From contig CAZBKO010000068.1 in NCBI GenBank assembly GCA_964492545.1, positions 1 through 12,263 of the forward strand: DNA of 12,263 nt, written 5' to 3'. This stretch comes from RGIG1934 sp964492545 (lineage in GTDB: Bacteria > Bacillota > Clostridia > Lachnospirales > Lachnospiraceae). The position numbers were made by a program, and so were the translations under genes. Within the stretch, counting starts at the first letter, position 1, and each line of letters starts with the position of its first letter. Positions 1-5,530 of this stretch are shown here, piece after piece. The notes under the pieces were generated by a model that saw only the letters and a list, made by a program, of their open reading frames with translations, was not told the DNA's origin and searched no databases.

Positions 1-55
1 ATAACGAATGTGATTAAATTAAGGGACTGTGGATAAAACTACGGAAACTCAAGAA

Positions 56-97
56 TAAAAAGGTGAAGAAAGATTTGTTACATTTCTCTCTTCACCT
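56..97 (-). terminator. Intrinsic terminator of the M23-family gene
   Basis: Inverted repeat AGGTGAAGA (61-69) / TCTTCACCT (89-97) forms a 9-bp stem around a 19-nt, partly pairing loop. Read on the minus strand, the stem is followed directly by TTTTTATT. It lies about 50 bases past the stop codon of the gene ending at 145, so it is the expected end of that transcript. Confidence 0.8.
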
Positions 98-144
98 ATA
101 TGGTTATCTATTTTGTCTCTTGATTTTAAAGGATATGTAGTGAT

Positions 145-936
145 TTATTTAAGATTTGCTACAAAAATCGAATTAATCAAATCTGACCTTCTACTAAATC
201 TGATATTTGATACATATTTATATGTTGTATTTCCTGATTTTGTCAGGCTTCCGGTCGATGTTCCTCTATACATTTCAAGATGAAGCATCGAGCTTCCATT
301 TACTGTGTTTCTCTTCATTGCTCCAACTTTTGCGCCCTTTAATACAGCCTTACCTACACTCAAGCTGCTGTCTGGTGTTACTTCACAATATCTTGAAATG
401 CTTCCATCCAGATTCTGAACTGCTATGCATCCTGTTCCTGCCCAAAAATTAGAGCTACATTCTATTACTGTGCCTGATGACATTGCATATACCGGTGTTC
501 CATTGCTTACTACAAAGTCATTTCCAGCATGATAACGTGCTCCATTATCTCTTGAGGTTGCAAATGCTCTTCCACTTGCATTTGTTATCGATAAATATGA
601 TACTCTTACCGGTCTATACCAATTAGCTGCTGCATATCTTTTAAATGCCGTCATTGATGAATTAGTATTAATTGGGCATCTTGACTTCATTATCTGATTG
701 ATTTTTTTCTGAGTTGCAGGACCCGCAACCCCATCAATCTCTAACCCCTTTGCTTTCTGAAAACTTTTAACTGCATTCTGTGTTGCTGGTCCATAACTTC
801 CATCAACAGCTAGTCCTGCGTTCATTATTGTGTTCAAATCAGTCTGAAGCGTCTTGACATCCTGTCCCCTGTCACCTCTTCTTAATGTTGCTGCCTTTGT
901 TTCTACTGTAAATGCGCACATAAACATTATTGTCAT
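145..936 (-). CDS. Peptidoglycan-binding domain plus M23-type (LytM fold) protein, signal peptide probably truncated
   Basis: The 263-aa product has a PG_binding_1 domain (about residues 18-85, with the typical VDGSYGPATQNAVKSFQ core) and a C-terminal M23/lysostaphin-like domain (about 105-230). The family cuts peptide crosslinks in the wall. Zinc ligands are visible as H136-x3-D140 (YHAGND) and H219 (MLHLEMY). The first His of the usual HxH is Met217, and the catalytic His of the usual YxHL stretch appears to be Glu185 (RYCEV). It may therefore bind wall without cutting, or belong to an M23 subgroup with this pattern. The N-terminus is odd: about 16 residues resembling the end of a signal peptide (AFTVETKAA), with no basic n-region, an in-frame TAG two codons upstream and no clear ribosome-binding site. 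The 5' end has probably been lost, so expression and export are uncertain. A terminator follows. Confidence 0.78.
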   Translation of the reverse strand: MTIMFMCAFTVETKAATLRRGDRGQDVKTLQTDLNTIMNAGLAVDGSYGPATQNAVKSFQKAKGLEIDGVAGPATQKKINQIMKSRCPINTNSSMTAFKRYAAANWYRPVRVSYLSITNASGRAFATSRDNGARYHAGNDFVVSNGTPVYAMSSGTVIECSSNFWAGTGCIAVQNLDGSISRYCEVTPDSSLSVGKAVLKGAKVGAMKRNTVNGSSMLHLEMYRGTSTGSLTKSGNTTYKYVSNIRFSRRSDLINSIFVANLK

Positions 937-990
937 TACGCACTATTGTCAATTAAATCTCATCGACATAATGTGCGGTTTTATAACATA

Positions 991-1035
991 ACAAAAACCT
1001 TCCCTGTACTTTGACCGGTGCGGGAAGGTTTTTGT
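991..1035. terminator. Strong bidirectional intrinsic terminator
   Basis: A perfect 14-bp inverted repeat, ACAAAAACCTTCCC (991-1004) and GGGAAGGTTTTTGT (1022-1035), flanks a 17-nt loop. A GC-rich stem base followed by a U-rich arm occurs in both directions. On the minus strand it would end transcripts starting near 1073 or reading through from the prfA side. Confidence 0.85.
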
Positions 1036-1079
1036 TTCACTCGAGGTCAACCACTCTGTGGCGATTGCCTTTATATTGT

Positions 1080-1107
1080 ATTATAACATATCAACGTAAT
1101 ATTTCAA
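1080..1107 (-). promoter_or_regulatory. Extended -10 promoter of the candidate small RNA
   Basis: The -35 TTGAAA is at 1107-1102, the spacer is 16 nt, and the -10 TATAAT is at 1085-1080 with TGT just upstream (TGnTATAAT). It is one of the best promoter matches in the window, although no intact gene lies directly downstream. Confidence 0.6.
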
Positions 1108-1170
1108 GTAATATATATAATTTCGTTTTAATATATTTTCTAGTTCTCATTCATCTGGCTTAACTTAGCT

Positions 1171-1190
1171 GCCTGGTCAGCTGCGATGTA
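1171..1190 (-). repeat. Direct repeat of the prfA 3' end, distal copy (possible att site)
   Basis: GCCTGGTCAGCTGCGATGTA (plus-strand reading) matches the 20 bases at 2378-2397 inside prfA with two differences, in the same orientation. Together the two copies bound about 1.19 kb of decayed DNA, as the ends of an element integrated at the 3' end of a gene would. Confidence 0.55.
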
Positions 1191-1234
1191 CAAAAGCCTC
1201 TTTAAATACTTTGGATGTGTACAAAAGCCTCTTT
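1188..1234. repeat. Two 16-bp direct repeats, period 31 bp
   Basis: GTACAAAAGCCTCTTT occurs exactly at 1188-1203 and 1219-1234, each preceded by GATGT or GATGTGT. The repeats start at the outer edge of the prfA-like 20-mer. They could be integrase or excisionase arm sites, or a small local duplication. Confidence 0.7.
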
Positions 1235-1314
1235 CATTCAAAGCTATGAGCACTCACATCCATACATCCAAATCTATTAGAAACTGCACTTTCATCATAT
1301 AATTAAAACGATTG

Positions 1315-1371
1315 TTAAAATATATGAATTTGTCTCACAGTTTTGCCACTATCTAGAATAATATCATATCC
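1315..1371 (-). pseudogene. Unrecognised C-terminal coding fragment
   Basis: Nineteen codons ending in TAA at 1315 read GYDIILDSGKTVRQIHIF, which has the composition of ordinary protein and is not low-complexity. The fragment has no start codon and follows, in a shifted frame, another fragment at 1376-1482. The two may come from one broken gene. I do not recognise the family. Confidence 0.3.
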
Positions 1372-1593
1372 CTACTCATATTTCAATTTTTGCTCTTGGT
1401 GGATGTTTTGGAGAAACAATGATATCCTCCAGATACATATACCTATCTGTTGTGAATATGCATTTACCTTTGTATCCTTGCCTACATCACGTCGGAAATT
1501 TACTGGGTCAGAATATGGTTGTCCCTTAAAAGCCTCGACAATACTCTCCACCGCATCAGTCTGGTACTGCTGGACTTTAAAATTAAACTTCAT
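1372..1593 (-). pseudogene. Truncated type III restriction enzyme Res subunit (N-terminal fragment)
   Basis: Starting at the ATG at 1593 (GGGAGGTG ribosome-binding site just upstream), residues 1 to about 42 read MKFNFKVQQYQTDAVESIVE and then FKGQPYSDPVNFRRDVGK. This is the N-terminal start of the type III Res helicase-nuclease (a protein of roughly 900 residues or more). The likeness stops near 1470, before the Walker A motif. The remaining codons to the stop at 1372 do not look like Res. It overlaps the DUF1016 fragment by 11 bases (1583-1593), as in a translationally coupled operon. The helicase and nuclease domains are absent, so it cannot restrict DNA. Confidence 0.65.
1376..1482 (-). 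pseudogene. Unrecognised coding fragment fused out of frame to the Res remnant
   Basis: In the frame next to Res, the codons before the TGA at 1376 include FTTDRYMYLEDIIVS followed by PKHPPRAKIEI, a sequence that looks like real protein. It begins where the likeness to Res ends, near 1470, so a deletion junction probably lies there. No start codon is present and I cannot assign a family. Confidence 0.35.
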
Positions 1594-1992
1594 CCTCAGC
1601 ACCTCCCTCTTCGCTAATCCATTCCTTCAATTTATCCTGTAACAATTTTTTATCTGGCAGATATAATTTATATTCAGCTGCATAGACATTGGAATTTTTC
1701 GGTAATGTAATTTCTACTAAGGCATCATTCTTCTCCTTGCACAGAAGTATTCCAATTGTAGGATTTTCTGAATCTAACTGTAAGTAATGCGACCATGACA
1801 ATGTAAATGGCATATTATCTTTCAAAATACTAAACACCGTTTCGTTTTTTCTTCTGCGAATTTCCGAAACAGTGTTTCTGAAATTCGATCATGATATGAC
1901 AGATAAAATTTTCTAGCATTCTGTAATGTATCTTCAGAAAATCCTCTTCCAAATTCTTCCGTCAATTCTTCTGAAAGCTGTTTAATAATCTG
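1583..1992 (-). pseudogene. Broken DUF1016 (YhcG-like, PDDEXK nuclease) gene
   Basis: Two frames together resemble a DUF1016 protein. Frame one (1992-1822) reads QIIKQLSEELTEEFGRGFSE then DTLQNARKFYLSYHDRISET and is typical of the N-terminal domain. It stops at TGA (1822). The likeness continues in the next frame from about 1850 (NETVFSILKDNMPFTLSWSH), so one A seems lost from a run of A (1845-1850). A second lesion joins SWSHYLQL directly to NPTIGILLCKEKND, which belongs near the C-terminus. The middle of the protein, including the PDDEXK core, is deleted in frame. The N-terminal start is also missing, with in-frame stops just upstream of 1992. Such proteins often accompany restriction-modification genes, which fits the Res fragment immediately downstream. 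Confidence 0.72.
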
Positions 1993-2106
1993 TCTTTATT
2001 ATAGTCGTCATCGTAACAATCGCAATCGCAATCATAATATCCTATCAATTCAATAACTCTATCTTCACTTGTATGTATAAACAACTCCTCTTTACCAAAT
2101 GTAACT
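1963..2106 (-). pseudogene. Open fragment of unknown origin with a GATTGC triplet repeat
   Basis: A frame open from just past a TAA near 2107 down to a TGA at about 1963 reads LFIHTSEDRVIELIGYY and then DCDCDCYDDD. The Asp-Cys run comes from three tandem GATTGC units (2017-2034). The last residues run over the DUF1016 remnant in another frame. No start codon or family could be identified. It may be the end of a further gene joined to the DUF1016 remnant by deletion. Confidence 0.25.
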
Positions 2107-2170
2107 TAAATAAAAGCATACACTATACATATAGGAATTGTTTATCATAATCAGAAACTTAACAATAAAA

Positions 2171-2187
2171 AATAGCATAGGGCTATT
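2171..2187 (-). terminator. Possible small terminator
   Basis: AATAGC (2171-2176) and GCTATT (2182-2187) form a 6-bp stem with a 5-nt loop, followed on the minus strand by TTTTATTG. The stem is short. It could stop residual readthrough from prfA into the decayed region. Confidence 0.35.
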
Positions 2188-2191
2188 ACTG

Positions 2192-2225
2192 TGGCAATGC
2201 ATTTATATCAAAGTTGGCAGTGCAT
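2192..2225. repeat. Pair of 11-bp direct repeats
   Basis: TGGCAATGCAT (2192-2202) and TGGCAGTGCAT (2215-2225) differ at one base and are 23 bp apart, inside the non-coding stretch next to prfA. Their role is unknown; protein-binding arm sites of a lost integrase are one possibility. Confidence 0.4.
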
Positions 2226-2233
2226 CCATTCTT

Positions 2234-2280
2234 ATATAAAAAAGAAAACAGTAAATCCATAGACCGATTTTACCGTTTTC
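2234..2280 (-). terminator. Intrinsic terminator of the prfA operon
   Basis: GAAAACAGTAAATC (2244-2257) pairs with GATTTTACCGTTTTC (2266-2280) with one mismatch and one bulge. On the minus strand it is followed by CTTTTTTATA. It lies 66 bases beyond the prfA stop. A T-run also follows on the plus strand, so it may work both ways. Confidence 0.75.
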
Positions 2281-2346
2281 CATTTTTTTATTGTAATATT
2301 TAATTTTTATCAACTATTTGTAAGCTCAGTAAAATCAACGTTTCTC

Positions 2347-3420
2347 TTAGTTATCTTCCATATTACTCAGTTTCTTCGCCTGGTCGGCTGCGATGCAAGC
2401 ATCAATTATTTCCTGAATATCTCCGTTCATTATCTTCTCAAGCTTGTACAGTGTAAGTCCAATTCTATGATCAGTGACTCTTCCCTGTGGGAAATTATAT
2501 GTTCTAATCTTCTCCGAACGATCTCCTGTACCAATCTGGCTTCTTCTCGCCTCTGCCTCTGCATCATGTGCTTTCTGGCACTCAATATCATACAGCTTTG
2601 TTCTAAGCAAAGCAAATGCTTTAGCCTTGTTCTGAAGCTGTGATTTCTCAGTCTGACTATATAAAACAATTCCGGAAGGAAAATGCGTAAGACGAACAGC
2701 TGAATCTGTTGTATTGACACACTGACCACCATTTCCAGATGCACGCATAACATCAATACGAATATCTTTATCGTCTATTTCAACTTCAACCTCTTCAGCC
2801 TCTGGCATAACAGCAACACTAATTGTGGAAGTATGAATTCTGCCACCTGACTCTGTTTCCGGCACACGCTGTACTCTGTGTACTCCGGACTCATATTTTA
2901 GAACTGAATATGCTCCAGCACCGGTTACCATAAATGAAACATACTTCATACCACCAATACCAATTTCTTCGCATTCCATTGTCTCGACCTTCCAGTTACG
3001 TGCCTCTGCATAATGCACATACATACGGAATATCTCAGCTGCAAATAATGCTGCTTCATCACCACCTGCACCTGCACGAATCTCAACGATAACATTCTTA
3101 TCGTCATTAGGGTCCTTTGGAAGAAGAAGAATCTTAAGTCTCTGTTCCATTTGCTCTATAGTAGCCTTGGCCTCGTTAAGTTCCTCCTTAGCCATCTCTT
3201 TCATTTCTTCATCAGACTCTTCATCAAGAATTGTCAGACTATCTTCAACGTTCTGTTTTGCCTGTTTGTATGTGTTATATGCTTCAACTATAGGTGTAAG
3301 ATCATTCTGTTCCTTCATAAGCTTTCTAAATCTATCCTTGTCGCTTACAACATCCGGATCGTTCAGTTCCTGCATAACCTGCTCATATCTAAACAACAAA
3401 TCCTCTAATTTATCAAACAT
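2347..3420 (-). CDS. prfA: Peptide chain release factor 1
   Basis: RF1 ends translation at UAA and UAG and triggers release of the nascent peptide in the ribosomal A site. The 357-aa product has the full family length. The anticodon-like tripeptide is PET (residues 187-189, in RVPETESGGR) and the catalytic GGQ is at 231-233, in the form SGNGGQCVNTTDSAVR with Cys after GGQ where many RF1 have His. The start ATG at 3420 has AAAGGAG seven bases upstream; a more upstream ATG in the same frame would add six residues and lacks this spacing. The start overlaps the prmC stop by eight bases (ATGTTTGA), so the two are translationally coupled. Its last codons are repeated about 1.2 kb downstream. Confidence 0.97.
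   Translation of the reverse strand: MFDKLEDLLFRYEQVMQELNDPDVVSDKDRFRKLMKEQNDLTPIVEAYNTYKQAKQNVEDSLTILDEESDEEMKEMAKEELNEAKATIEQMEQRLKILLLPKDPNDDKNVIVEIRAGAGGDEAALFAAEIFRMYVHYAEARNWKVETMECEEIGIGGMKYVSFMVTGAGAYSVLKYESGVHRVQRVPETESGGRIHTSTISVAVMPEAEEVEVEIDDKDIRIDVMRASGNGGQCVNTTDSAVRLTHFPSGIVLYSQTEKSQLQNKAKAFALLRTKLYDIECQKAHDAEAEARRSQIGTGDRSEKIRTYNFPQGRVTDHRIGLTLYKLEKIMNGDIQEIIDACIAADQAKKLSNMEDN
2378..2397 (-). repeat. Direct repeat of the prfA 3' end, proximal copy (possible att site)
   Basis: These 20 bases, GCCTGGTCGGCTGCGATGCA on the plus strand, encode the IAADQA part of the RF1 C-terminus. They recur at 1171-1190 with two changes. If an element integrated here, this copy restores an intact prfA. 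Confidence 0.55.
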
Positions 3421-4264
3421 TGTGTTGCTCCTTTCCAATAACTACCCTGTCAAGACCAGCCAAATCCCTGACTACTCTTATATCAGTGTATCCATAATTC
3501 TTCATTATACTGCTTACAGCCTCACCCTGATTGTATCCAATCTCAAACATCAGATAGCCTCCACATTCAATGTGTTCAACAGAGTATTCTGTAATTAATC
3601 TATAGAATTTCAAACCATCACTCTCACCATCCAAGGCAAGCATAGGTTCAAATTCTTTAACCTCAGGTTCGAGCGTCTCTATTACCTCCGTCTCAATATA
3701 AGGCGGATTAGATATTATGACATCGAATCTGTTATTAACGTTTTTAAACAAATCGCTTTGCAAACATTCCACATTGCTAACATTATTGTGAATCACATTT
3801 TCTCTTGCTACCTGCAAAGCCTCTCTAGATACATCAACAGCAGTCACTCGGCAATCTCTGCATTCATATGCCACAGATATTGCAATACATCCTGAACCGG
3901 TACACATATCAAGTATGTTCAAATGATTATTTCCAATAATGTTAATAGCCTCTGACACAAGTATTTCTGTGTCCTGACGTGGAATAAGCACATTCTCATT
4001 AACCAAAAAATCGCAATTCATAAATTCCTGATGTCCTGTTATGTATTGCAATGGTCTTCGATGTGCCCTCTGCCCAATTACATTCATATATTCTGCATAT
4101 TTTTCATCGCTCACATTCGTCATCGAATCTAAAATAAAATGTGTTCTATCAATTCCAAATACATGTGACATAAGCAGCCATGCGTCTTTCTCGTACTCCT
4201 CAATTCCAGCCTGCTTAAGTATAACTTGTGCCTCGTTAAGCGTTGTCTTGTATGTTCTCTTCAT
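3413..4264 (-). CDS. prmC: Peptide chain release factor N5-glutamine methyltransferase
   Basis: PrmC (HemK) methylates the Gln of the GGQ motif of release factors using S-adenosylmethionine. The 283-aa product has the SAM-binding motif LDMCTGSGCIAIS (118-130), the acidic motif TAVDVS and the substrate-binding NPPY (186-189, DVIISNPPYI). An N-terminal helical domain covers about 1-75, the usual layout. I chose the ATG at 4264 (MKRTYKTT) because it gives the normal length and has GGGAG ten bases upstream; the same frame stays open 37 codons further but that stretch is the DUF1385 gene in another frame. The gene overlaps DUF1385 by 29 bases and prfA by 8. The order prmC-prfA places the enzyme with its substrate. 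Confidence 0.95.
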   Translation of the reverse strand: MKRTYKTTLNEAQVILKQAGIEEYEKDAWLLMSHVFGIDRTHFILDSMTNVSDEKYAEYMNVIGQRAHRRPLQYITGHQEFMNCDFLVNENVLIPRQDTEILVSEAINIIGNNHLNILDMCTGSGCIAISVAYECRDCRVTAVDVSREALQVARENVIHNNVSNVECLQSDLFKNVNNRFDVIISNPPYIETEVIETLEPEVKEFEPMLALDGESDGLKFYRLITEYSVEHIECGGYLMFEIGYNQGEAVSSIMKNYGYTDIRVVRDLAGLDRVVIGKEQHNV

Positions 4265-5183
4265 GCAAATACGACTCCCAGTCAAATACTGCTTCCACAG
4301 CTTTAATTGCAACCTCAGCCATGCTCTCATCAGGTTCCTTCGTTGTAAGTCTCTGAAGTAATAATCCCGGTGCACTGATTATACGAACAATCTTAGCATC
4401 GCTTCTTCCTGCAAGTCTGATAATTTCATAAGAAATACCGGCAATTACAGGTACTAATATCAGTCTTGTAACTATTTTGAGAGCCATAGAATCAACTCTA
4501 ATAAACATAAATAAAATAATACTAATGAGCATTACAAACAGCAAAAAACTTGTTCCGCATCTTCTGTGGAGTCTTGAACTCGACATTACATTTTCAACAT
4601 TAAGCTCCTTGCCATGTTCTATACAGTTAATGCACTTGTGCTCTGCACCATGGTACATAAATGTTCTCTGAATATCCTGCATTCTCGAAATAAGCAAAAT
4701 ATATAGAATAAACAATGTAATTCTAACAACACCCTCAATGGCTGACACAAGTCCCTTTGAGATGATGTTAAATTGTTTCTCAATAAAGCCTGCTATCAAT
4801 GTTGGTAAAACCATAAATAGCGCAAGTGCAATAATAAGCGATACAAATACAGTAATACCCATTATAACGCCTTCTGCTTTTTCCTTAAACAGTTTATCTG
4901 CTATCTTGTCGCCTGGCTTTTCCTCAACCTCCGGCTCATCCTCATAAAAGCTTGCCGAATAGGTGAGTGTCTGAATTCCCAGTACCATCGAATCTATAAA
5001 ATTAAATACACCTCTGATAAATGGAAGATTAAGAATCTTGTTGCCTCTTGTAATTCCCTTGTACTCCTTGACAACAACTTCTATATTCTTGTCAGGTTTA
5101 CGAACAGCAACCGAATATTTTTCCTTATTCTTCATCATAATTCCTTCTAACACGGCCTGGCCGCCTATACCTGATGGTCTCAT
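4236..5183 (-). CDS. DUF1385 family membrane protein (YqhQ-like)
   Basis: The 315-aa protein begins MRPSGIGGQAVLEGIMMKNK, the DUF1385 signature, and carries HGAEHK (178-183) followed by SRLHRRCGTSFLL (203-215). Relatives usually have HPRCGTSF, so Arg207 is a small deviation. Hydrophobic segments at about 107-132, 150-166, 211-228 and 235-252 suggest four membrane spans. The His/Cys-rich HGAEHKCINC and HRRCGTSF motifs look like a conserved metal or redox site, but the family's biochemical role is not established. The ribosome-binding site AAAGGAG is 8 bases upstream of the ATG. In Firmicutes the gene is often next to rpmE, prmC and prfA, as here. The last 29 bases overlap prmC. Confidence 0.9.
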   Translation of the reverse strand: MRPSGIGGQAVLEGIMMKNKEKYSVAVRKPDKNIEVVVKEYKGITRGNKILNLPFIRGVFNFIDSMVLGIQTLTYSASFYEDEPEVEEKPGDKIADKLFKEKAEGVIMGITVFVSLIIALALFMVLPTLIAGFIEKQFNIISKGLVSAIEGVVRITLFILYILLISRMQDIQRTFMYHGAEHKCINCIEHGKELNVENVMSSSRLHRRCGTSFLLFVMLISIILFMFIRVDSMALKIVTRLILVPVIAGISYEIIRLAGRSDAKIVRIISAPGLLLQRLTTKEPDESMAEVAIKAVEAVFDWESYLHEENIQDNA

Positions 5184-5200
5184 GGTGTACTCCTTTCTTG

Positions 5201-5233
5201 AAAAAAAGGTTGAGATTATATTAACCTCAACCT
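5201..5233 (-). terminator. Terminator after rpmE
   Basis: AGGTTGAG (5207-5214) and CTCAACCT (5226-5233) form an 8-bp stem with an 11-nt loop, followed on the minus strand by TTTTTTT. It starts 12 bases after the rpmE stop and lies just before the DUF1385 ribosome-binding site, so it separates the two transcription units or allows partial readthrough. Confidence 0.8.
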
Positions 5234-5243
5234 AATTCGTCAT
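5215..5243 (-). promoter_or_regulatory. Possible promoter of DUF1385-prmC-prfA, nested in the rpmE terminator
   Basis: A perfect -10 TATAAT (5220-5215) lies in the loop of the rpmE terminator. ATGACG (5243-5238), 17 bases upstream, is a four-of-six -35. Transcription would start in the U-tract, about 15 bases before the AAGGAG site of DUF1385. Confidence 0.45.
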
Positions 5244-5245
5244 AC

Positions 5246-5455
5246 TTAATTGTTGTCGCTCATACCATACTTACGGTTGAACATATCAATACGTCCACGA
5301 GCCTTGTTAGCCTTCTGCTGACCTGTGTAGAATGAATGACACTTAGAACAAATTTCTACGTGAATATCTTCTTTAGTTGATCCTGTTACGAATTCGTTAC
5401 CACAGTTACAAACAACCTTAGCCTGGTAGTAGTTAGGATGAATTCCTTCTCTCAT
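5246..5455 (-). CDS. rpmE: 50S ribosomal protein L31
   Basis: This is the 69-aa zinc-binding (C+) form of bL31, a component of the large subunit at the central protuberance that helps hold the subunits together. The family start MREGIHPNYY is clear, and the zinc ligands are Cys16, Cys18, Cys36 and Cys39 (CNCGN and CSKCH). The C+ form is normally dominant when zinc is available. The ribosome-binding site AGAGGTG sits 8 bases before the ATG. The gene lies 115 bases after rho with its own strong promoter, and a terminator follows directly. Confidence 0.97.
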   Translation of the reverse strand: MREGIHPNYYQAKVVCNCGNEFVTGSTKEDIHVEICSKCHSFYTGQQKANKARGRIDMFNRKYGMSDNN

Positions 5456-5491
5456 TTAATTTCACCTCTTTACAAAATAATCATATGCGAA

Positions 5492-5505
5492 TTGGCTTTC
5501 GCCAA
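5492..5505 (-). promoter_or_regulatory. Stem-loop in the rpmE 5' leader
   Basis: The minus strand reads TTGGC-GAAA-GCCAA, a 5-bp stem with a GNRA tetraloop, inside an outer ATATG/CATAT pairing. It sits in the roughly 70-nt leader between the predicted rpmE start site and the ribosome-binding site. L31 genes in several bacterial groups carry leader RNAs proposed to bind L31, so an autoregulatory element is plausible, but I cannot confirm a match. Confidence 0.4.
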
Positions 5506-5530
5506 CCATATTTCTTAAAACAGCTCTTAG

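Larger units (their letters stand above)
985..1107 (-). ncRNA. Candidate small RNA or attenuator leader (promoter, structured segment, terminator)
   Basis: On the minus strand a good sigma-A-type promoter is visible: TTGAAA (1107-1102), 16-nt spacer, TATAAT (1085-1080) with an extended TG motif at 1088-1087. Transcription would start near 1073 and meet a strong terminator hairpin about 40 nt later, giving an RNA of about 85 nt. It holds a small CCAC-AGA-GTGG hairpin and a TTGACC (1050-1045) that is complementary to GGTCAA (1016-1011) in the terminator loop, so a pseudoknot or loop interaction is possible. No ORF with a ribosome-binding site is visible inside. The truncated M23 gene begins about 50 nt past the terminator, so the unit could be a free small RNA or the attenuated leader of that gene. 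It matches no RNA family that I recognise. Confidence 0.45.
1140..1253 (-). pseudogene. Degenerate second copy of the prfA (RF1) 3' end
   Basis: A 37-codon frame from a possible GTG (1253) to TAG (1140) ends in IAADQAAKLSQMNEN. The intact RF1 ends in IAADQAKKLSNMEDN: 11 of 15 residues agree, with the stop at the same place. In DNA, 1171-1190 matches 2378-2397 at 18 of 20 bases. Upstream the likeness fades, although a GAGGCTT resembling the GATGCTT of prfA remains, shifted out of frame by a few extra bases and a local 31-nt repeat. It is too short to work and no ribosome-binding site was seen. The simplest reading is a displaced prfA 3' end left by site-specific integration; a partial local duplication is the alternative. 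Confidence 0.65.

Noticed and set aside
947..952. TTGACA (minus) as a -35 box for the M23 gene
   Set aside because: The best -10 partner (AATAAT) has a 15-base spacer and its start site would fall inside the gene, beyond the usable ATG.
937..980. Imperfect inverted repeat CGCACTATTGTC / GACATAATGTGCG as an IS end
   Set aside because: The pairing has several mismatches and there is no transposase nearby, so an insertion sequence cannot be supported.
1343..1642. Plus-strand 99-codon ORF
   Set aside because: It is antisense to the Res and DUF1016 remnants, has no ribosome-binding site and shows no family resemblance.
2017..2034. Tandem GATTGC triplet and neighbouring short repeats as a CRISPR array
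   Set aside because: Only three 6-bp units with no spacers; the other direct repeats nearby are single pairs, not regular arrays, and no cas genes are present.
3167..3598. Plus-strand 143-codon ORF opposite prfA and prmC
   Set aside because: It mirrors two conserved overlapping genes, is Ser-rich as expected of a shadow frame, and has no initiation signal.
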